DNA of 57,094 nt from Crocinitomix sp. (lineage in GTDB: Bacteria > Bacteroidota > Bacteroidia > Flavobacteriales_D > Crocinitomicaceae), in the NCBI GenBank assembly GCA_013138735.1, contig WTCE01000043.1:1-57094 (forward strand), read 5' to 3'. Positions 34,346-43,729 of this stretch are shown here, piece by piece. The notes beneath the pieces are model-generated. The model was given only the letters and a program-made list of their open reading frames with translations. It was not told the DNA's origin and ran no database searches. Numbering within the stretch: the stretch's first letter is position 1; every line of letters begins with the position of its first letter. A program made the position numbers and the translations under genes.

Positions 34346-36031
34346 ATGATAAAAAGATTACTCCCTATTTTTATATTAATATCCAGCACAACATTCGGTC
34401 AAGGTTTTGTAAACGGAAGTTTTGAATTAACGACCTCTACAGGTTGTGATTATAATAATGGAATAGCCGAGTTTAACTCCGTCATGGACAATGTCGAAAT
34501 GTTTTCAGGAACGGAAATAGATATTATTGAAGCCGGCTGTTATGTTCCCACAATTCCGGATGGAGTAAAAGGAATTGCCATGGCTCGCGATCCATTAGCT
34601 GTAGGAGGATCAGATGGGGTTAATATGGAATTGGATGTAGCGTTGGTTTCAGGCTTAGAATATGAGTTGACGTTTTGGGCATACTCCAATCCAAGTCAAC
34701 CAAATGGAGGTGTCGAAATTGGATGTACTGAGGATTCTGGAATTATGGGAGAAATTGTGGAAACTACTGCTACAACTCCTTCTACTTGGGTTCTTTCAGT
34801 AATCACATTTGTTGCTCCAAATAATGCCACACATATTTCGGTTCGAAACGAACAGGATGCAACGCATTGGAACTTTGTAGATGAGTTTAATATTGAATTA
34901 TCTTGCGTTCCAATAGAAATTGTGGCTTCAGAAACAGAATTGTGTTTTGATGAAGAATTAGTTTTAACCGCTACAGGTGAGGGAACCGTCACCTGGGAAG
35001 ATGGAATTGTAAATGGAGAAGAATTTATTCCTGAAAGCACAGGAGTTATAACCTATACTGTAACAAGTGATGCAGATGGTGATTGTCCAACCACAATTGA
35101 AATAGAGGTTTTTGAATTACCAGAGGTAATTGCAACAGTAGATGAGGAAGTAATTTGTTTAGGAGATACGATTGTATTAACAGGATCAGGCACAGCAACA
35201 GAATATGTTTGGGATCCATTAGAGGTTATTGACGGAGCACTATATACTCCAGCAGCAGACGGGTCGTTTACCTACACAGTTACAGGAACAGATGACAATG
35301 GATGTGAAGATGAGGATGAAATAACGGTAACCATAAATGCATTGCCAGAAGTAACTGCGGAAGTGAGTGATGATGAGATTTGTTTGGGAGAAGAAGTGGT
35401 CTTTACAGGATCAGGTGCTTTAACTTATGTATGGGATCCGGCGGCGGTTGTTGATGGTGAGGCTTATGTACCGGCTGAAACAGGAACTTATACTGTATTA
35501 GGTGTGGATGATAATGGATGTGAAAACTCTGCGTCTGTTGACATAACAGTTTATCCAGCGTTAGAAATTACTTATATTGTTACAGACGAAATATTTGGAG
35601 CAGATGGCGAAATAGACATCTCCGTTACAGGTGGAAACCCAGCTTATGTATTTGATTGGGATACTGATGGAACAGGAGACTTTGATGATGATGAAGATTT
35701 AACAGATCTAATTGCTGGAACTTATATTGTAGTGGTTGAGGATGATGCAGGTTGTACTGCAACAGTTAGTGTGGATGTGGACGGACAAGTAGGTTTAAAT
35801 GAAGCCAATCTTCAAGTATTAGTTTATCCGAATCCAACAAAAGGGGATGTAAATATTGTATACGCAGGAACGTTTAGTTATTCCTTATCTGCGATTGACG
35901 GCGCTCAATTGATGAACGGAACAGCTTCAAATAGTGCAATTATTTCGTTGGAAAATTATGCTACTGGTGTTTATTATATTACGTTGATTATTGATGGAAC
36001 AAGGGCTGTTTATAAGTTGATTAAGCAGTAG
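34346..36031 (+). CDS. T9SS type A cargo protein with Ig-like array and SprB-like repeat
   Basis: From ATG 34346 the product is 561 residues and starts with a signal peptide (MIKRLLPIFILISSTTFGQ). The N-terminal domain (20-200) resembles carbohydrate-binding jelly rolls (GFVNGSFELTTSTGC to DEFNIELSC). Three Ig-like repeats follow, each with EICLGEEVVFTGSG-like and YVWDP-like strands. A SprB-repeat-like unit then contains GADGEIDISVTGGNPAYVFDWD. The T9SS type A sorting domain (VYPNPTKGDVNIVYAG to YKLIKQ) ends it. The protein is very acidic. It should be secreted and surface-attached via the T9SS. It is related to the two leftward genes at 42358 and 43730. Confidence 0.85.
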   Translation: MIKRLLPIFILISSTTFGQGFVNGSFELTTSTGCDYNNGIAEFNSVMDNVEMFSGTEIDIIEAGCYVPTIPDGVKGIAMARDPLAVGGSDGVNMELDVALVSGLEYELTFWAYSNPSQPNGGVEIGCTEDSGIMGEIVETTATTPSTWVLSVITFVAPNNATHISVRNEQDATHWNFVDEFNIELSCVPIEIVASETELCFDEELVLTATGEGTVTWEDGIVNGEEFIPESTGVITYTVTSDADGDCPTTIEIEVFELPEVIATVDEEVICLGDTIVLTGSGTATEYVWDPLEVIDGALYTPAADGSFTYTVTGTDDNGCEDEDEITVTINALPEVTAEVSDDEICLGEEVVFTGSGALTYVWDPAAVVDGEAYVPAETGTYTVLGVDDNGCENSASVDITVYPALEITYIVTDEIFGADGEIDISVTGGNPAYVFDWDTDGTGDFDDDEDLTDLIAGTYIVVVEDDAGCTATVSVDVDGQVGLNEANLQVLVYPNPTKGDVNIVYAGTFSYSLSAIDGAQLMNGTASNSAIISLENYATGVYYITLIIDGTRAVYKLIKQ

Positions 36032-36050
36032 AAAACTAAAGTTTTTTATA

Positions 36051-36084
36051 AAAAAAAGGGAGTCCACGAACGGACTCCCTTTTT
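36051..36084. terminator. Bidirectional terminator
   Basis: AAAAAGGGAGTCC, loop ACGAAC, GGACTCCCTTTTT: a perfect stem with A and T tracts on both sides, lying between the convergent T9SS cargo gene and the SpoIIE gene. Confidence 0.9.
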
Positions 36085-36109
36085 CATGATAATTATTTTA
36101 TAATACCGC

Positions 36110-38272
36110 TTACAGTTTAATTACAGCAACACACACGTCGTCAATCTGTTCATTTATGCCACTCCACTGAATTAACGTCTCTTCCATTTTTATTATCTGC
36201 AAATCAGTTGGGAGAGGGTTCAACTCTTCGAATAGAACTTTTAGTGTTTGGTACTTAAACTTCTTGTTTTTTGGACCACCAAATTGATCTGGAAAACCAT
36301 CTGAAAATAAATAAAGAGAATCGCCAGGTACAAATGTAAACGTTGAAGTTTCAAAATTGAGTGGTAAACCATACCTACCTACTGGACGTTTTGTTCCTTT
36401 CTTTTCTTCAATTAACCCATTAGATTGTCGGATAAACCATAAGGGATTGTTTGCTCCTGAAAACTCAACTATAATGGTGTTATCTTTTCTTTTTTCGATA
36501 GAAATTAAGGAAATATCCATTCCATCATTTACTGTGTTTTTTCCTTTTTCAAAGGCGTCAACTACAATGTTTGTTACTTCTTCAAGAATTTCTGCAGGTG
36601 AGAAAAGGTTAAGTTCGTTAACGGCCTTATTCAGGGCTGCTGAACACACAATACTAACCATTGCTCCAGGAACCCCATGTCCGGTGCAATCAGCCACAGC
36701 GAAAAAAACTTTAGAGTTGCCCTCACTAGTTTTTGTTTCAGTTAACCAATAAAAGTCGCCTGCAACAATGTCTTTCGGTAAATAAAGAATGGAACATTCA
36801 TTTAATAAGCTATTGATTTCCTCAACTGAAGGCAGAATAGTGGACTGAATGTGTTTGGCATAATTGATACTGTCAATAATTTCAGCATTTTTGGAGGTTA
36901 ATTTTTTATTGGTTACTTCAATTGCTTCAGCACTTTTTTGACGTTGTTTTCGATTTCTAAAAAGTAAAAAAACGATAGTAGCCAAACCAACAGACCCTAC
37001 ACTCATTAATCCTGTCCAAAACCGTTGCTGTTTGATGGTGGCATCAGTTGCTGCAACCCCTTGCTCGTATTGTAAAACCATTGTCAACGAATCTTGTAGG
37101 TTTTTCTTCTCTAATTCAAGCCTTAGACTTATTGTTTTTATTTCATCAAATTCATTGAGTGATTTTAAACTGTCCTTTAGTTGCGTGTGTTTTTTATAAT
37201 AAGAAAAAGCTTCACTGCTTTGTTTTAAACCTTCATATGCAATTGAAAGCTCTTTGTAAAGATCTCTTTCGACATCCTTAGCACCAGACTCTAAAGTGTA
37301 AATTAGAGCTTCATTTCCTGTAATAATTGTTTTCTTAAAATCCTTGTTATCGTTATGAACATACATGATATTAACCAAAGTTTGAGCCTGACCATAAATA
37401 TCATTTGTTTCCCTCCAAATAGCTAAGCTTTTCTCATATTGGCGCAAAGCCATAGCGTTATTATCTAGATTTTCAAACCAGAGCATTCCAATGTTCTCAT
37501 TCGCTATAGCGACACCTCTAATGTTATTGTTTTCGGTACACATTTCGATTGATTTTTCGAAATAAAGAGCTGCTTTCGTAGGAATATTTTGGTATTGATA
37601 AAGCAGGCCATAGTTATTGTAGAGTCTCGCTTCGGCTTGAATCATGCCTAGGCGTTGATACATTTTTAATGTTTTATCATAATATTGTTCTGCTGTATTA
37701 TAGTCACCAATTACATGATAAACGACAGCAATTTTAGAAAAACATTCTGCTAAAAGACGGTCGTCGTTATTGGCTTCAATAATACGCTGAGCTTCTAGAT
37801 AAGTTTCTAAGGCACTCCCATGTTTCCCCTGCTCTCTTGCCAACCAACCTTTATGTAATAAATATTTTGCTTTGACTTTATAATCATCAACAGCCTTAAA
37901 CAGAGATTGGTTTTCACTTAAAACTTGGTCCGCTAAAATTAACCTACCTAGGCCGTAATAATTTTTTGAGCGCAAAATAGCCAGCTCCAACTGTCTTTGG
38001 GTTGTTGGAGGTTGATTGTCAACCAAACTATCCAATTTTTCCAAAAATGAGAATGAGTTTTCCCAATCATTAATTTGATTATAAGCTAGTGCAATTAAGT
38101 AATAATAATCAGCTATGGTCTCTGGCGCCTTTTGTTTATCAACTTCAGATAAAGCAATTGTTAAGACAGAGTCTGGATAACTATCAATAGCATTATATAG
38201 CTTTAACGGCGCTCCATCCTGACTATAGGAGAAGAGCGAAAAGAATAAAAAATATAAAATAGTAGCTTTCAT
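36110..38272 (-). CDS. TPR-containing SpoIIE-type PP2C phosphatase
   Basis: A 720-residue protein with a signal peptide (MKATILYFLFFSLFSYSQ), about eight TPR-like repeats in the periplasm (residues 30-370, e.g. AECFSKIAVVYHVIGDYNTAEQYYDKTLKMY), a membrane helix near 405-425 (WTGLMSVGSVGLATIVFLLF), a coiled-coil linker and a cytoplasmic SpoIIE/PP2C domain (470-720) with LPKDIVAGDFYWL, FAVADCTGHGVPGAMVSIV and LYLFSDGFPDQFGG. Such proteins dephosphorylate STAS-type anti-anti-sigma proteins in partner switching. It is the only PP2C in the window and is not linked to the RsbW-like kinase gene at 14275. Confidence 0.9.
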   Translation of the reverse strand: MKATILYFLFFSLFSYSQDGAPLKLYNAIDSYPDSVLTIALSEVDKQKAPETIADYYYLIALAYNQINDWENSFSFLEKLDSLVDNQPPTTQRQLELAILRSKNYYGLGRLILADQVLSENQSLFKAVDDYKVKAKYLLHKGWLAREQGKHGSALETYLEAQRIIEANNDDRLLAECFSKIAVVYHVIGDYNTAEQYYDKTLKMYQRLGMIQAEARLYNNYGLLYQYQNIPTKAALYFEKSIEMCTENNNIRGVAIANENIGMLWFENLDNNAMALRQYEKSLAIWRETNDIYGQAQTLVNIMYVHNDNKDFKKTIITGNEALIYTLESGAKDVERDLYKELSIAYEGLKQSSEAFSYYKKHTQLKDSLKSLNEFDEIKTISLRLELEKKNLQDSLTMVLQYEQGVAATDATIKQQRFWTGLMSVGSVGLATIVFLLFRNRKQRQKSAEAIEVTNKKLTSKNAEIIDSINYAKHIQSTILPSVEEINSLLNECSILYLPKDIVAGDFYWLTETKTSEGNSKVFFAVADCTGHGVPGAMVSIVCSAALNKAVNELNLFSPAEILEEVTNIVVDAFEKGKNTVNDGMDISLISIEKRKDNTIIVEFSGANNPLWFIRQSNGLIEEKKGTKRPVGRYGLPLNFETSTFTFVPGDSLYLFSDGFPDQFGGPKNKKFKYQTLKVLFEELNPLPTDLQIIKMEETLIQWSGINEQIDDVCVAVIKL

Positions 38273-38304
38273 CAGTAGGGTAATAAAGGCTGTTATAAAA
38301 AAAC

Positions 38305-40071
38305 TTACTCTGTCGCTTTTTCAGCAGTACTCTTCAAATAAAGTTCTCCATACTGCTCATCACCCAATGGCGCCGGAGAATCAATCATCACATCTCGTCC
38401 GCTATTGTTTTTAGGGAAAGCAATATAATCTCGAATTGAATCTGAACCACCCATTGTGGCCACTAATCTATCAAAGCCAAAAGCTAACCCGCCGTGTGGA
38501 GGTGCTCCGTATTCAAAAGCATTCATTAAAAAGCCAAATTGTGCTTTTGCTTCTTCATCTGAAAAACCAAGTAATTCAAACATGCGTGCTTGCAATTGTT
38601 TATTGTGAATTCGAATTGAACCACCACCAAGCTCCACACCATTCATAGCTAAATCGTAAGCATTTGCTCTTACTTTTCCGGGCTCAGTATCAATCAAATC
38701 AAAATCTTCTTTCTTAGGGGATGTAAATGGATGATGCATGGCGTGATATCTATCACTTTCTTCATCCCATTCCAATAATGGAAAATCTAATACCCATAAT
38801 GGTGCAAATTCATTTGGATCTCTCAACCCTAGTTCAGTTCCCATATGTAAACGCAATTCATTCATTTGTGAACGAACTTTATCTGTTTCTCCTGAAAGAA
38901 CTAAAATTAAATCTCCTTTTTCTGCTCCAGTAGCAGTAGCCCAATCAGCTAATGCAGCTTGATCGAAAAACTTATCTACCGACGACTTAAATGTACCGTC
39001 TTCATTGCATTTGCAATAAATCATACCTAAAGCACCAATTTGTGGTCGCTTTACCCAGTTTACAAGTGCATCTAATTGTTTTCTTGAATAATTAGCACAA
39101 CCTTTTGCGTTAATTCCAACCACTAATTCAGCATTGTCAAAAACACCAAAGTTTTTTCCTTGTGCTACGCTATTCAGGTTCACAAACTCCATCTCAAAAC
39201 GAATGTCTGGTTTGTCAGATCCATAACGCTCCATTGCCTCAGCATAGGTCATTCTTGGAAAATCTGCCGTAAATTCGTGGTTGCGACAGGTTTTAAATAA
39301 GTGTTTAATTAATCCTTCAAAGGTGTTCAAAACATCCTCTTGTTCAACAAAAGCCATTTCGCAATCAATTTGCGTAAACTCTGGTTGGCGATCTGCTCTT
39401 AAGTCCTCATCTCTAAAGCATTTTACAATTTGGTAATAACGGTCATAACCAGACACCATTAATAATTGCTTAAAAGTTTGTGGCGATTGCGGAAGGGCGT
39501 AAAATTGTCCTGGATTCATTCTGCTTGGTACCACAAAATCGCGGGCACCTTCTGGCGTAGACTTGATTAAATAAGGTGTTTCAACCTCCATAAAGTCTAC
39601 TGTATCTAAATATTTTCGAGTTTCTAACGAAACTTTATGTCTTAGCTTTAATTTTTCTTGAACTGGATTTCTTCGAAGATCTAAATAACGATACTTCATG
39701 CGAATTTCCTCACCGCCATCCGTTTCATCTTCAATGGTAAAAGGTGGTGTAATTGAAGCGTTTAAAATTGTTACGGCTGTGGCTTTGATTTCAATATCAC
39801 CCGTTACCATTTCTGGATTTTTTTGATAACGCTCAATAACTTCGCCTTCAACTTGAACGACAAATTCGCGCCCTAAGCCCTTTAATTGCTCCATTACTTC
39901 ATTTGAAACAACTCCTGTTTCTCCAACAATTTGAATAACACCATAGCGATCTCTTAAATCAACCCATAAAATGTTTCCTTTATCTCGAACGGTTTGTACC
40001 CATCCAGCAACAGTTACTGTTGTTCCAATATTTTCGGCTCTTAATTCTCCGCAAGTGTGTGATCTGTACAT
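38305..40071 (-). CDS. aspS: Aspartyl-tRNA synthetase
   Basis: Class IIb synthetase of 588 residues. The N-terminal anticodon-binding OB fold is near [30 protein letters not shown]; motif 2 is [23 protein letters not shown] near residue 218; the bacterial GAD insertion lies in the middle; motif 3 is [16 protein letters not shown] near the C-terminus, followed by RDYIAFPKN. Length and motifs are normal for bacterial AspRS. The start gives [19 protein letters not shown], the usual family N-terminus. Confidence 0.97.
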   Translation of the reverse strand: MYRSHTCGELRAENIGTTVTVAGWVQTVRDKGNILWVDLRDRYGVIQIVGETGVVSNEVMEQLKGLGREFVVQVEGEVIERYQKNPEMVTGDIEIKATAVTILNASITPPFTIEDETDGGEEIRMKYRYLDLRRNPVQEKLKLRHKVSLETRKYLDTVDFMEVETPYLIKSTPEGARDFVVPSRMNPGQFYALPQSPQTFKQLLMVSGYDRYYQIVKCFRDEDLRADRQPEFTQIDCEMAFVEQEDVLNTFEGLIKHLFKTCRNHEFTADFPRMTYAEAMERYGSDKPDIRFEMEFVNLNSVAQGKNFGVFDNAELVVGINAKGCANYSRKQLDALVNWVKRPQIGALGMIYCKCNEDGTFKSSVDKFFDQAALADWATATGAEKGDLILVLSGETDKVRSQMNELRLHMGTELGLRDPNEFAPLWVLDFPLLEWDEESDRYHAMHHPFTSPKKEDFDLIDTEPGKVRANAYDLAMNGVELGGGSIRIHNKQLQARMFELLGFSDEEAKAQFGFLMNAFEYGAPPHGGLAFGFDRLVATMGGSDSIRDYIAFPKNNSGRDVMIDSPAPLGDEQYGELYLKSTAEKATE

Positions 40072-40205
40072 GAAAGTAATACTAAAATTTAGGCTATAAA
40101 GGTAGTTAATTCAACCCGCTTTAGAGAATAGAATTTTTTTTAAACGAGAGTTCGTCAAAAAAACAAGCAATACACCTATCTTCGTTCACATAAAAAACAA
40201 GATAA

Positions 40206-40955
40206 ATGCGAATAATAATTGCTTTTTTATTAGGGTTTTTAGTGAGTTGTGGCGCATCAACAAACAATGAAAAAACCATTAAAATTGCTTGTGCAGCAAA
40301 TATGCAATTGGCTATGGACTCGATTGCAGTTTTGTTTAATGCTGAACATGGTATTCAATGTGAGGTTACTACGGCATCATCTGGGATGTTAACGGCACAA
40401 ATTGAAAACGGTGCACCTTATGATATTTTTGTTTCTGCCAATATGAGTTACCCAAATATGATTTATAAAAACGGGAATGGAAGTAAACCTGTGATTTATG
40501 CAAAAGGACGCTTGTTGCTCGTTGTGAATAACCAAAACCAATATGCATCAATTGACGAAGCTTTGGCCGACCCTCAAATACGAAGAATAGGCATAGCCAA
40601 TGATAAAACCGCGCCTTATGGCATGGCGGCTACCCAATATTTGATGGAAACAGGAAAAATGGAGGAGCTAAAAAGTCGACTCGTGACAGGTGAAAGTGTT
40701 GGACAAATTAATCAATACTTGATTACTGGTGCTGTGGATGCCGCTTTTACAAGCTATTCGTTTAAAGTGAAAAACGGAAATAAATTCAACTATTTTGAAG
40801 TTGACCCGGCTTATTTTGAGCCTATTGATCAGGCTATTATGATTTTAGATCATGGAAATAAACACCATGCAAGCGAGTCGAACGAATTGCTAAAATTCTT
40901 CTCAAGCTTGAAATGTAAAGACGTTTTAAACTATTTTGGATACCTTGCAGAATAA
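40206..40955 (+). CDS. modA: Molybdate ABC transporter, substrate-binding lipoprotein
   Basis: A 249-residue periplasmic binding protein for molybdate/tungstate. The N-terminus MRIIIAFLLGFLVSCGAS is a short lipoprotein signal with the Cys near residue 15. The mature part follows the ModA pattern: IKIACAANMQLAMDSIA, VTTASSGMLTAQIENGAPYDIFVSAN and IGIANDKTAPYGMAATQYL. It is first in a modABC operon, with modB starting in a one-base overlap. An imperfect -7 element (TATCTTCG, 40177-40184) lies 21 bases upstream. Confidence 0.92.
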   Translation: MRIIIAFLLGFLVSCGASTNNEKTIKIACAANMQLAMDSIAVLFNAEHGIQCEVTTASSGMLTAQIENGAPYDIFVSANMSYPNMIYKNGNGSKPVIYAKGRLLLVVNNQNQYASIDEALADPQIRRIGIANDKTAPYGMAATQYLMETGKMEELKSRLVTGESVGQINQYLITGAVDAAFTSYSFKVKNGNKFNYFEVDPAYFEPIDQAIMILDHGNKHHASESNELLKFFSSLKCKDVLNYFGYLAE

Positions 40956-41626
40956 TGGATTATACACCGTTTTTGGTTACGTTTAAATTAGCTGGCCTTA
41001 CCACGCTAATTTTGTTTGTTATAGGCATTCCTATTGCCTATTCCATAGCGTTTTCAAAATGGAAAGGGAAAATAATTTTAGAGAGTATATTGATGCTTCC
41101 AATTGTTCTTCCGCCAACTGTACTTGGTTTTTATTTCATCTTTTTTTTAGGACCCAAAAGCGGGATTGGAAAATTTTTAGAAAACACTTTTGACGTGACT
41201 TTAACTTTTTCATTTCAAGGCATTTTATTGGGATCAATTATTTATTGTTTACCTTTTATGCTAACCCCAATAATTAATGGGTTTAGAAGTATCCCAAAAA
41301 ACTTAATTGAATCCACAACATTGTTGAATAAGTCTAAAAAAAACGCTTTGTGGTTTGTATTTATTCCCTACATAAAACGCAGTATTTTGAGTGGGGTATT
41401 ACTCACTTTTGCACATACAATAGGTGCGTTTGGTTTAATTTTAATGATAGGAGGAGGTAAATTGGGGGACGCCCAAGTAGCATCTGTCGCAATTTATGAT
41501 GAAATGAATGCTATGAATTTTGATAATGTTCACCAATATGCGCTCATTTTATTAGTAATAAGCTTTGTACTTATATTCTGTTTGAATTTACTCACAAGAA
41601 AATCTACCCGATCAGACATTGCTTAA
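40955..41626 (+). CDS. modB: Molybdate ABC transporter permease
   Basis: A 223-residue inner-membrane permease with five to six helices. The binding-protein-dependent transport motif appears as ESTTLLNKSKKNALWFVFIPYIKRSILSG, the EAA-type loop that contacts the ATPase, after LPIVLPPTVLGFYFIFFLG, which is conserved in ModB. Its ATG overlaps the modA stop by one base and its 3' end overlaps modC by eight bases, so the three are tightly coupled. Confidence 0.93.
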   Translation: MDYTPFLVTFKLAGLTTLILFVIGIPIAYSIAFSKWKGKIILESILMLPIVLPPTVLGFYFIFFLGPKSGIGKFLENTFDVTLTFSFQGILLGSIIYCLPFMLTPIINGFRSIPKNLIESTTLLNKSKKNALWFVFIPYIKRSILSGVLLTFAHTIGAFGLILMIGGGKLGDAQVASVAIYDEMNAMNFDNVHQYALILLVISFVLIFCLNLLTRKSTRSDIA

Positions 41627-42302
41627 AATTAACCTACATAAAACTTTTAAAACCCGTCAAAGAACGGCGGAAATTCATTGCAAGGCGCAATTTGATCTAG
41701 GAGTAACTTCTGCTATTTATGGTAAATCAGGGATTGGTAAATCCACCGTTTTAAGAATGATTGCCGGACTAGAAAAAGCAGATTCAGGTTTGATTCAGTT
41801 TCAGGATGAAGTATGGTTTGATGAGGCAAAGAAAACGAATTATCCTGTTGCCACGCGCAATATTGGTTTTGTTTTTCAAGACTTTAATTTATTTCCAAAC
41901 ATGACCGTTGAAGGGAACTTGAAATATGCGTCTCATTCAGGGAAGGATATTTCGAAAGAAACCAAACATTTGATGGAGGTAATGGGTTTAAATGAATTAT
42001 TTAAAAGTCGCCCGCAAGAATTATCAGGAGGGGAGAGGCAACGAGTTTCAATTGTTAGGGCTTTATGTCAAAACCCTAAATTACTATTATTGGACGAACC
42101 TTTTTCTGCTTTGGATGATGAATCAATCGGTGATTTAATGCGTGAGATAAAAGTCATTCAAAAAGAAATTGGTACAACGGTGCTTTTGGTAAGTCACCGT
42201 AAAGATGTCATCCTGGAAATGGCAGATTCTGTCGTACACATGCAAAATGGACAAACTGTAATTCAAGGTCTCCCGCAAGAGATATTAACCAAAAGGTTTT
42301 AA
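41619..42302 (+). CDS. modC: Molybdate ABC transporter ATPase, short form
   Basis: A 227-residue ATPase that powers the permease. Walker A is GKSGIGKSTVLRMIAGL near residue 35; the Q loop is FVFQDFNLFPNMTV; the signature LSGGERQRVSIVRAL and Walker B LLLLDEPFSALDD are intact, with the H loop in LLVSHRKD. The start is a TTG at 41619; the first in-frame ATG lies after Walker A, so a non-ATG start is required. It is about 120 residues shorter than the E. coli type because the C-terminal molybdate-sensing MOP/TOBE domain is absent. A terminator follows. Confidence 0.9.
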   Translation: MLKINLHKTFKTRQRTAEIHCKAQFDLGVTSAIYGKSGIGKSTVLRMIAGLEKADSGLIQFQDEVWFDEAKKTNYPVATRNIGFVFQDFNLFPNMTVEGNLKYASHSGKDISKETKHLMEVMGLNELFKSRPQELSGGERQRVSIVRALCQNPKLLLLDEPFSALDDESIGDLMREIKVIQKEIGTTVLLVSHRKDVILEMADSVVHMQNGQTVIQGLPQEILTKRF

Positions 42303-42306
42303 TCAA

Positions 42307-42337
42307 AAAAAGCAGCCGATAAATCGACTGCCTTTTA
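42307..42337. terminator. Terminator between modC and a T9SS gene
   Basis: GCAGCCGAT-AA-ATCGACTGC with one mismatch, flanked by an A run on the left and CTTTT on the right. It can end transcription from both convergent genes. Confidence 0.75.
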
Positions 42338-42357
42338 ATAATTATGTTTTTAACGGC

Positions 42358-43542
42358 TTATTTTTTTACCACCCGAATTGTTGTGTTTTCCGCTTTAGAT
42401 TCAATTTTGAAATAGTATACGCCATTTGCAAAAGTTTCCATATCAACAGCTTCTTTATTAAAACCACTACCTGATAAAACTACTTCTCCTTTTGCAGTTA
42501 ATAAGAGATAACTAAAACTCCCAGCCAGCTCAATATTTACAAGACTAACTGTAGGGTTTGGATATACGTTAATAGCCGTAATATTGAAAGACGTAACACT
42601 CAATTGACTGTTAACAGTAAAAGTAGCAGTATCAGCACATCCCATTGAGCCTTGCACGATAACAGTATATGTTCCGCCAGCTAGTCCACCAATACTTGCA
42701 GGGTCATCAAAATCTCCTGTTCCATCATTATCCCAATCTACCATATATGCCGGCACACCGCCAGTTATGCTAATGTCAATACTTCCATCATCACCTGTAA
42801 CCTCATCATTAGGTGTGCCTGTAATTTCAATTGCATCCGCAACATCCAATTCAACACTTCCAGTTCCAACACAGCCATTAATATCAGTTCCTGTTACAAA
42901 GTAAGAGGTTGTTCCTGCTACTGTTGTTGTATAAGGCGCACCAGATTTAATAGCGGGATCTTCCCAAACATAAGTTTCTGCTCCACTAACGGTAAACACA
43001 ACATCATTACCTAAACAGGTTAAGCCCACATCAACACTTGCTATAATTTCTGGTAGTGCATGAACTGTAATTTCAAGTGTAGCTGAACTAGAGCATCCAA
43101 AATAATAAACACCTGTAAGTGTATAAGTATGGGTTCCAACACCAGGAGAAAGATCTAGTGGGTCCCAAGAATATTCATCTGCATCTCCTCCAGCTGATAA
43201 TACAATTGCTTCATCTTCACAAAAATTTTCATCTCCAGCACCAGGAATAACCGTTGGAAAAGGCAATACTTCCACCTCTACCATTAAAGGACAGTCACTA
43301 TCATCAATTGTCGTTGCGGTATAAATGAACGTACCAACTTCTTCTGGTGTAAAAGGGACGTCATCAAAAATGCCACCGTCCCAAATAATAGCTTCTCCAC
43401 TTGCCGCTGTAGCATCTAATGTAATTTCTCCACCAATGCAAACGGAATAACTCGATACGTCTAATTCCATCTCCGTGCAATCTTGGGCATAAATAGAATT
43501 AAACCCAAATCCAATTAAAAAGAGGGTAGCTAATGTTTTCAT
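42358..43542 (-). CDS. T9SS type A cargo protein with Ig-like domains and SprB-like repeat
   Basis: The 394-residue product starts at ATG 43542, giving a signal peptide MKTLATLFLIGFGFNSIYAQ. The mature N-terminus, DCTEMELDVSSYSVCIGGEI, opens directly into Ig-like repeats with paired Cys (around 21-240, e.g. DENFCEDEAIVLSAGG). A SprB-like unit (DDGSIDISITGGVPAYMVDWDNDGTGDFDD) precedes the type A sorting domain (INVYPNPTVSLVNIELAGS to TTIRVVKK). It has no N-terminal ligand-binding domain, so it is shorter than its relatives at 34346 and 43730. It is the second of two adjacent leftward paralogs, separated by a terminator. Confidence 0.85.
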   Translation of the reverse strand: MKTLATLFLIGFGFNSIYAQDCTEMELDVSSYSVCIGGEITLDATAASGEAIIWDGGIFDDVPFTPEEVGTFIYTATTIDDSDCPLMVEVEVLPFPTVIPGAGDENFCEDEAIVLSAGGDADEYSWDPLDLSPGVGTHTYTLTGVYYFGCSSSATLEITVHALPEIIASVDVGLTCLGNDVVFTVSGAETYVWEDPAIKSGAPYTTTVAGTTSYFVTGTDINGCVGTGSVELDVADAIEITGTPNDEVTGDDGSIDISITGGVPAYMVDWDNDGTGDFDDPASIGGLAGGTYTVIVQGSMGCADTATFTVNSQLSVTSFNITAINVYPNPTVSLVNIELAGSFSYLLLTAKGEVVLSGSGFNKEAVDMETFANGVYYFKIESKAENTTIRVVKK

Positions 43543-43679
43543 AATAATAGTTTTTTGAATTACTAAATTACGAAACATTTAATTTAGATTGATTTTAAAC
43601 CTACTGTTTGCTCAAACAAAAGGATAAACGTTAATATTATTCGGATGAACTATGGCCGTCAGAAAAAATAAAGCACAAA

Positions 43680-43712
43680 AAAAAGGTCAGACAATAAATG
43701 CCTGACCTTTTT
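43680..43712 (-). terminator. Terminator after the 43730 T9SS gene
   Basis: AAAAAGGTCAG, an 11-base loop, then CTGACCTTTTT: a perfect 11-base stem with A/T tracts, 18 bases beyond the stop of the leftward gene at 43730. It separates the two paralogs into independent units. Confidence 0.88.
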
Positions 43713-43729
43713 ACAATATAGTTTAAGAA

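Noticed and set aside
40177-40184. TATCTTCG upstream of modA as a -7 element
   Set aside because: One mismatch in the TTTG core and no -33 element; noted with modA but not listed as a promoter.
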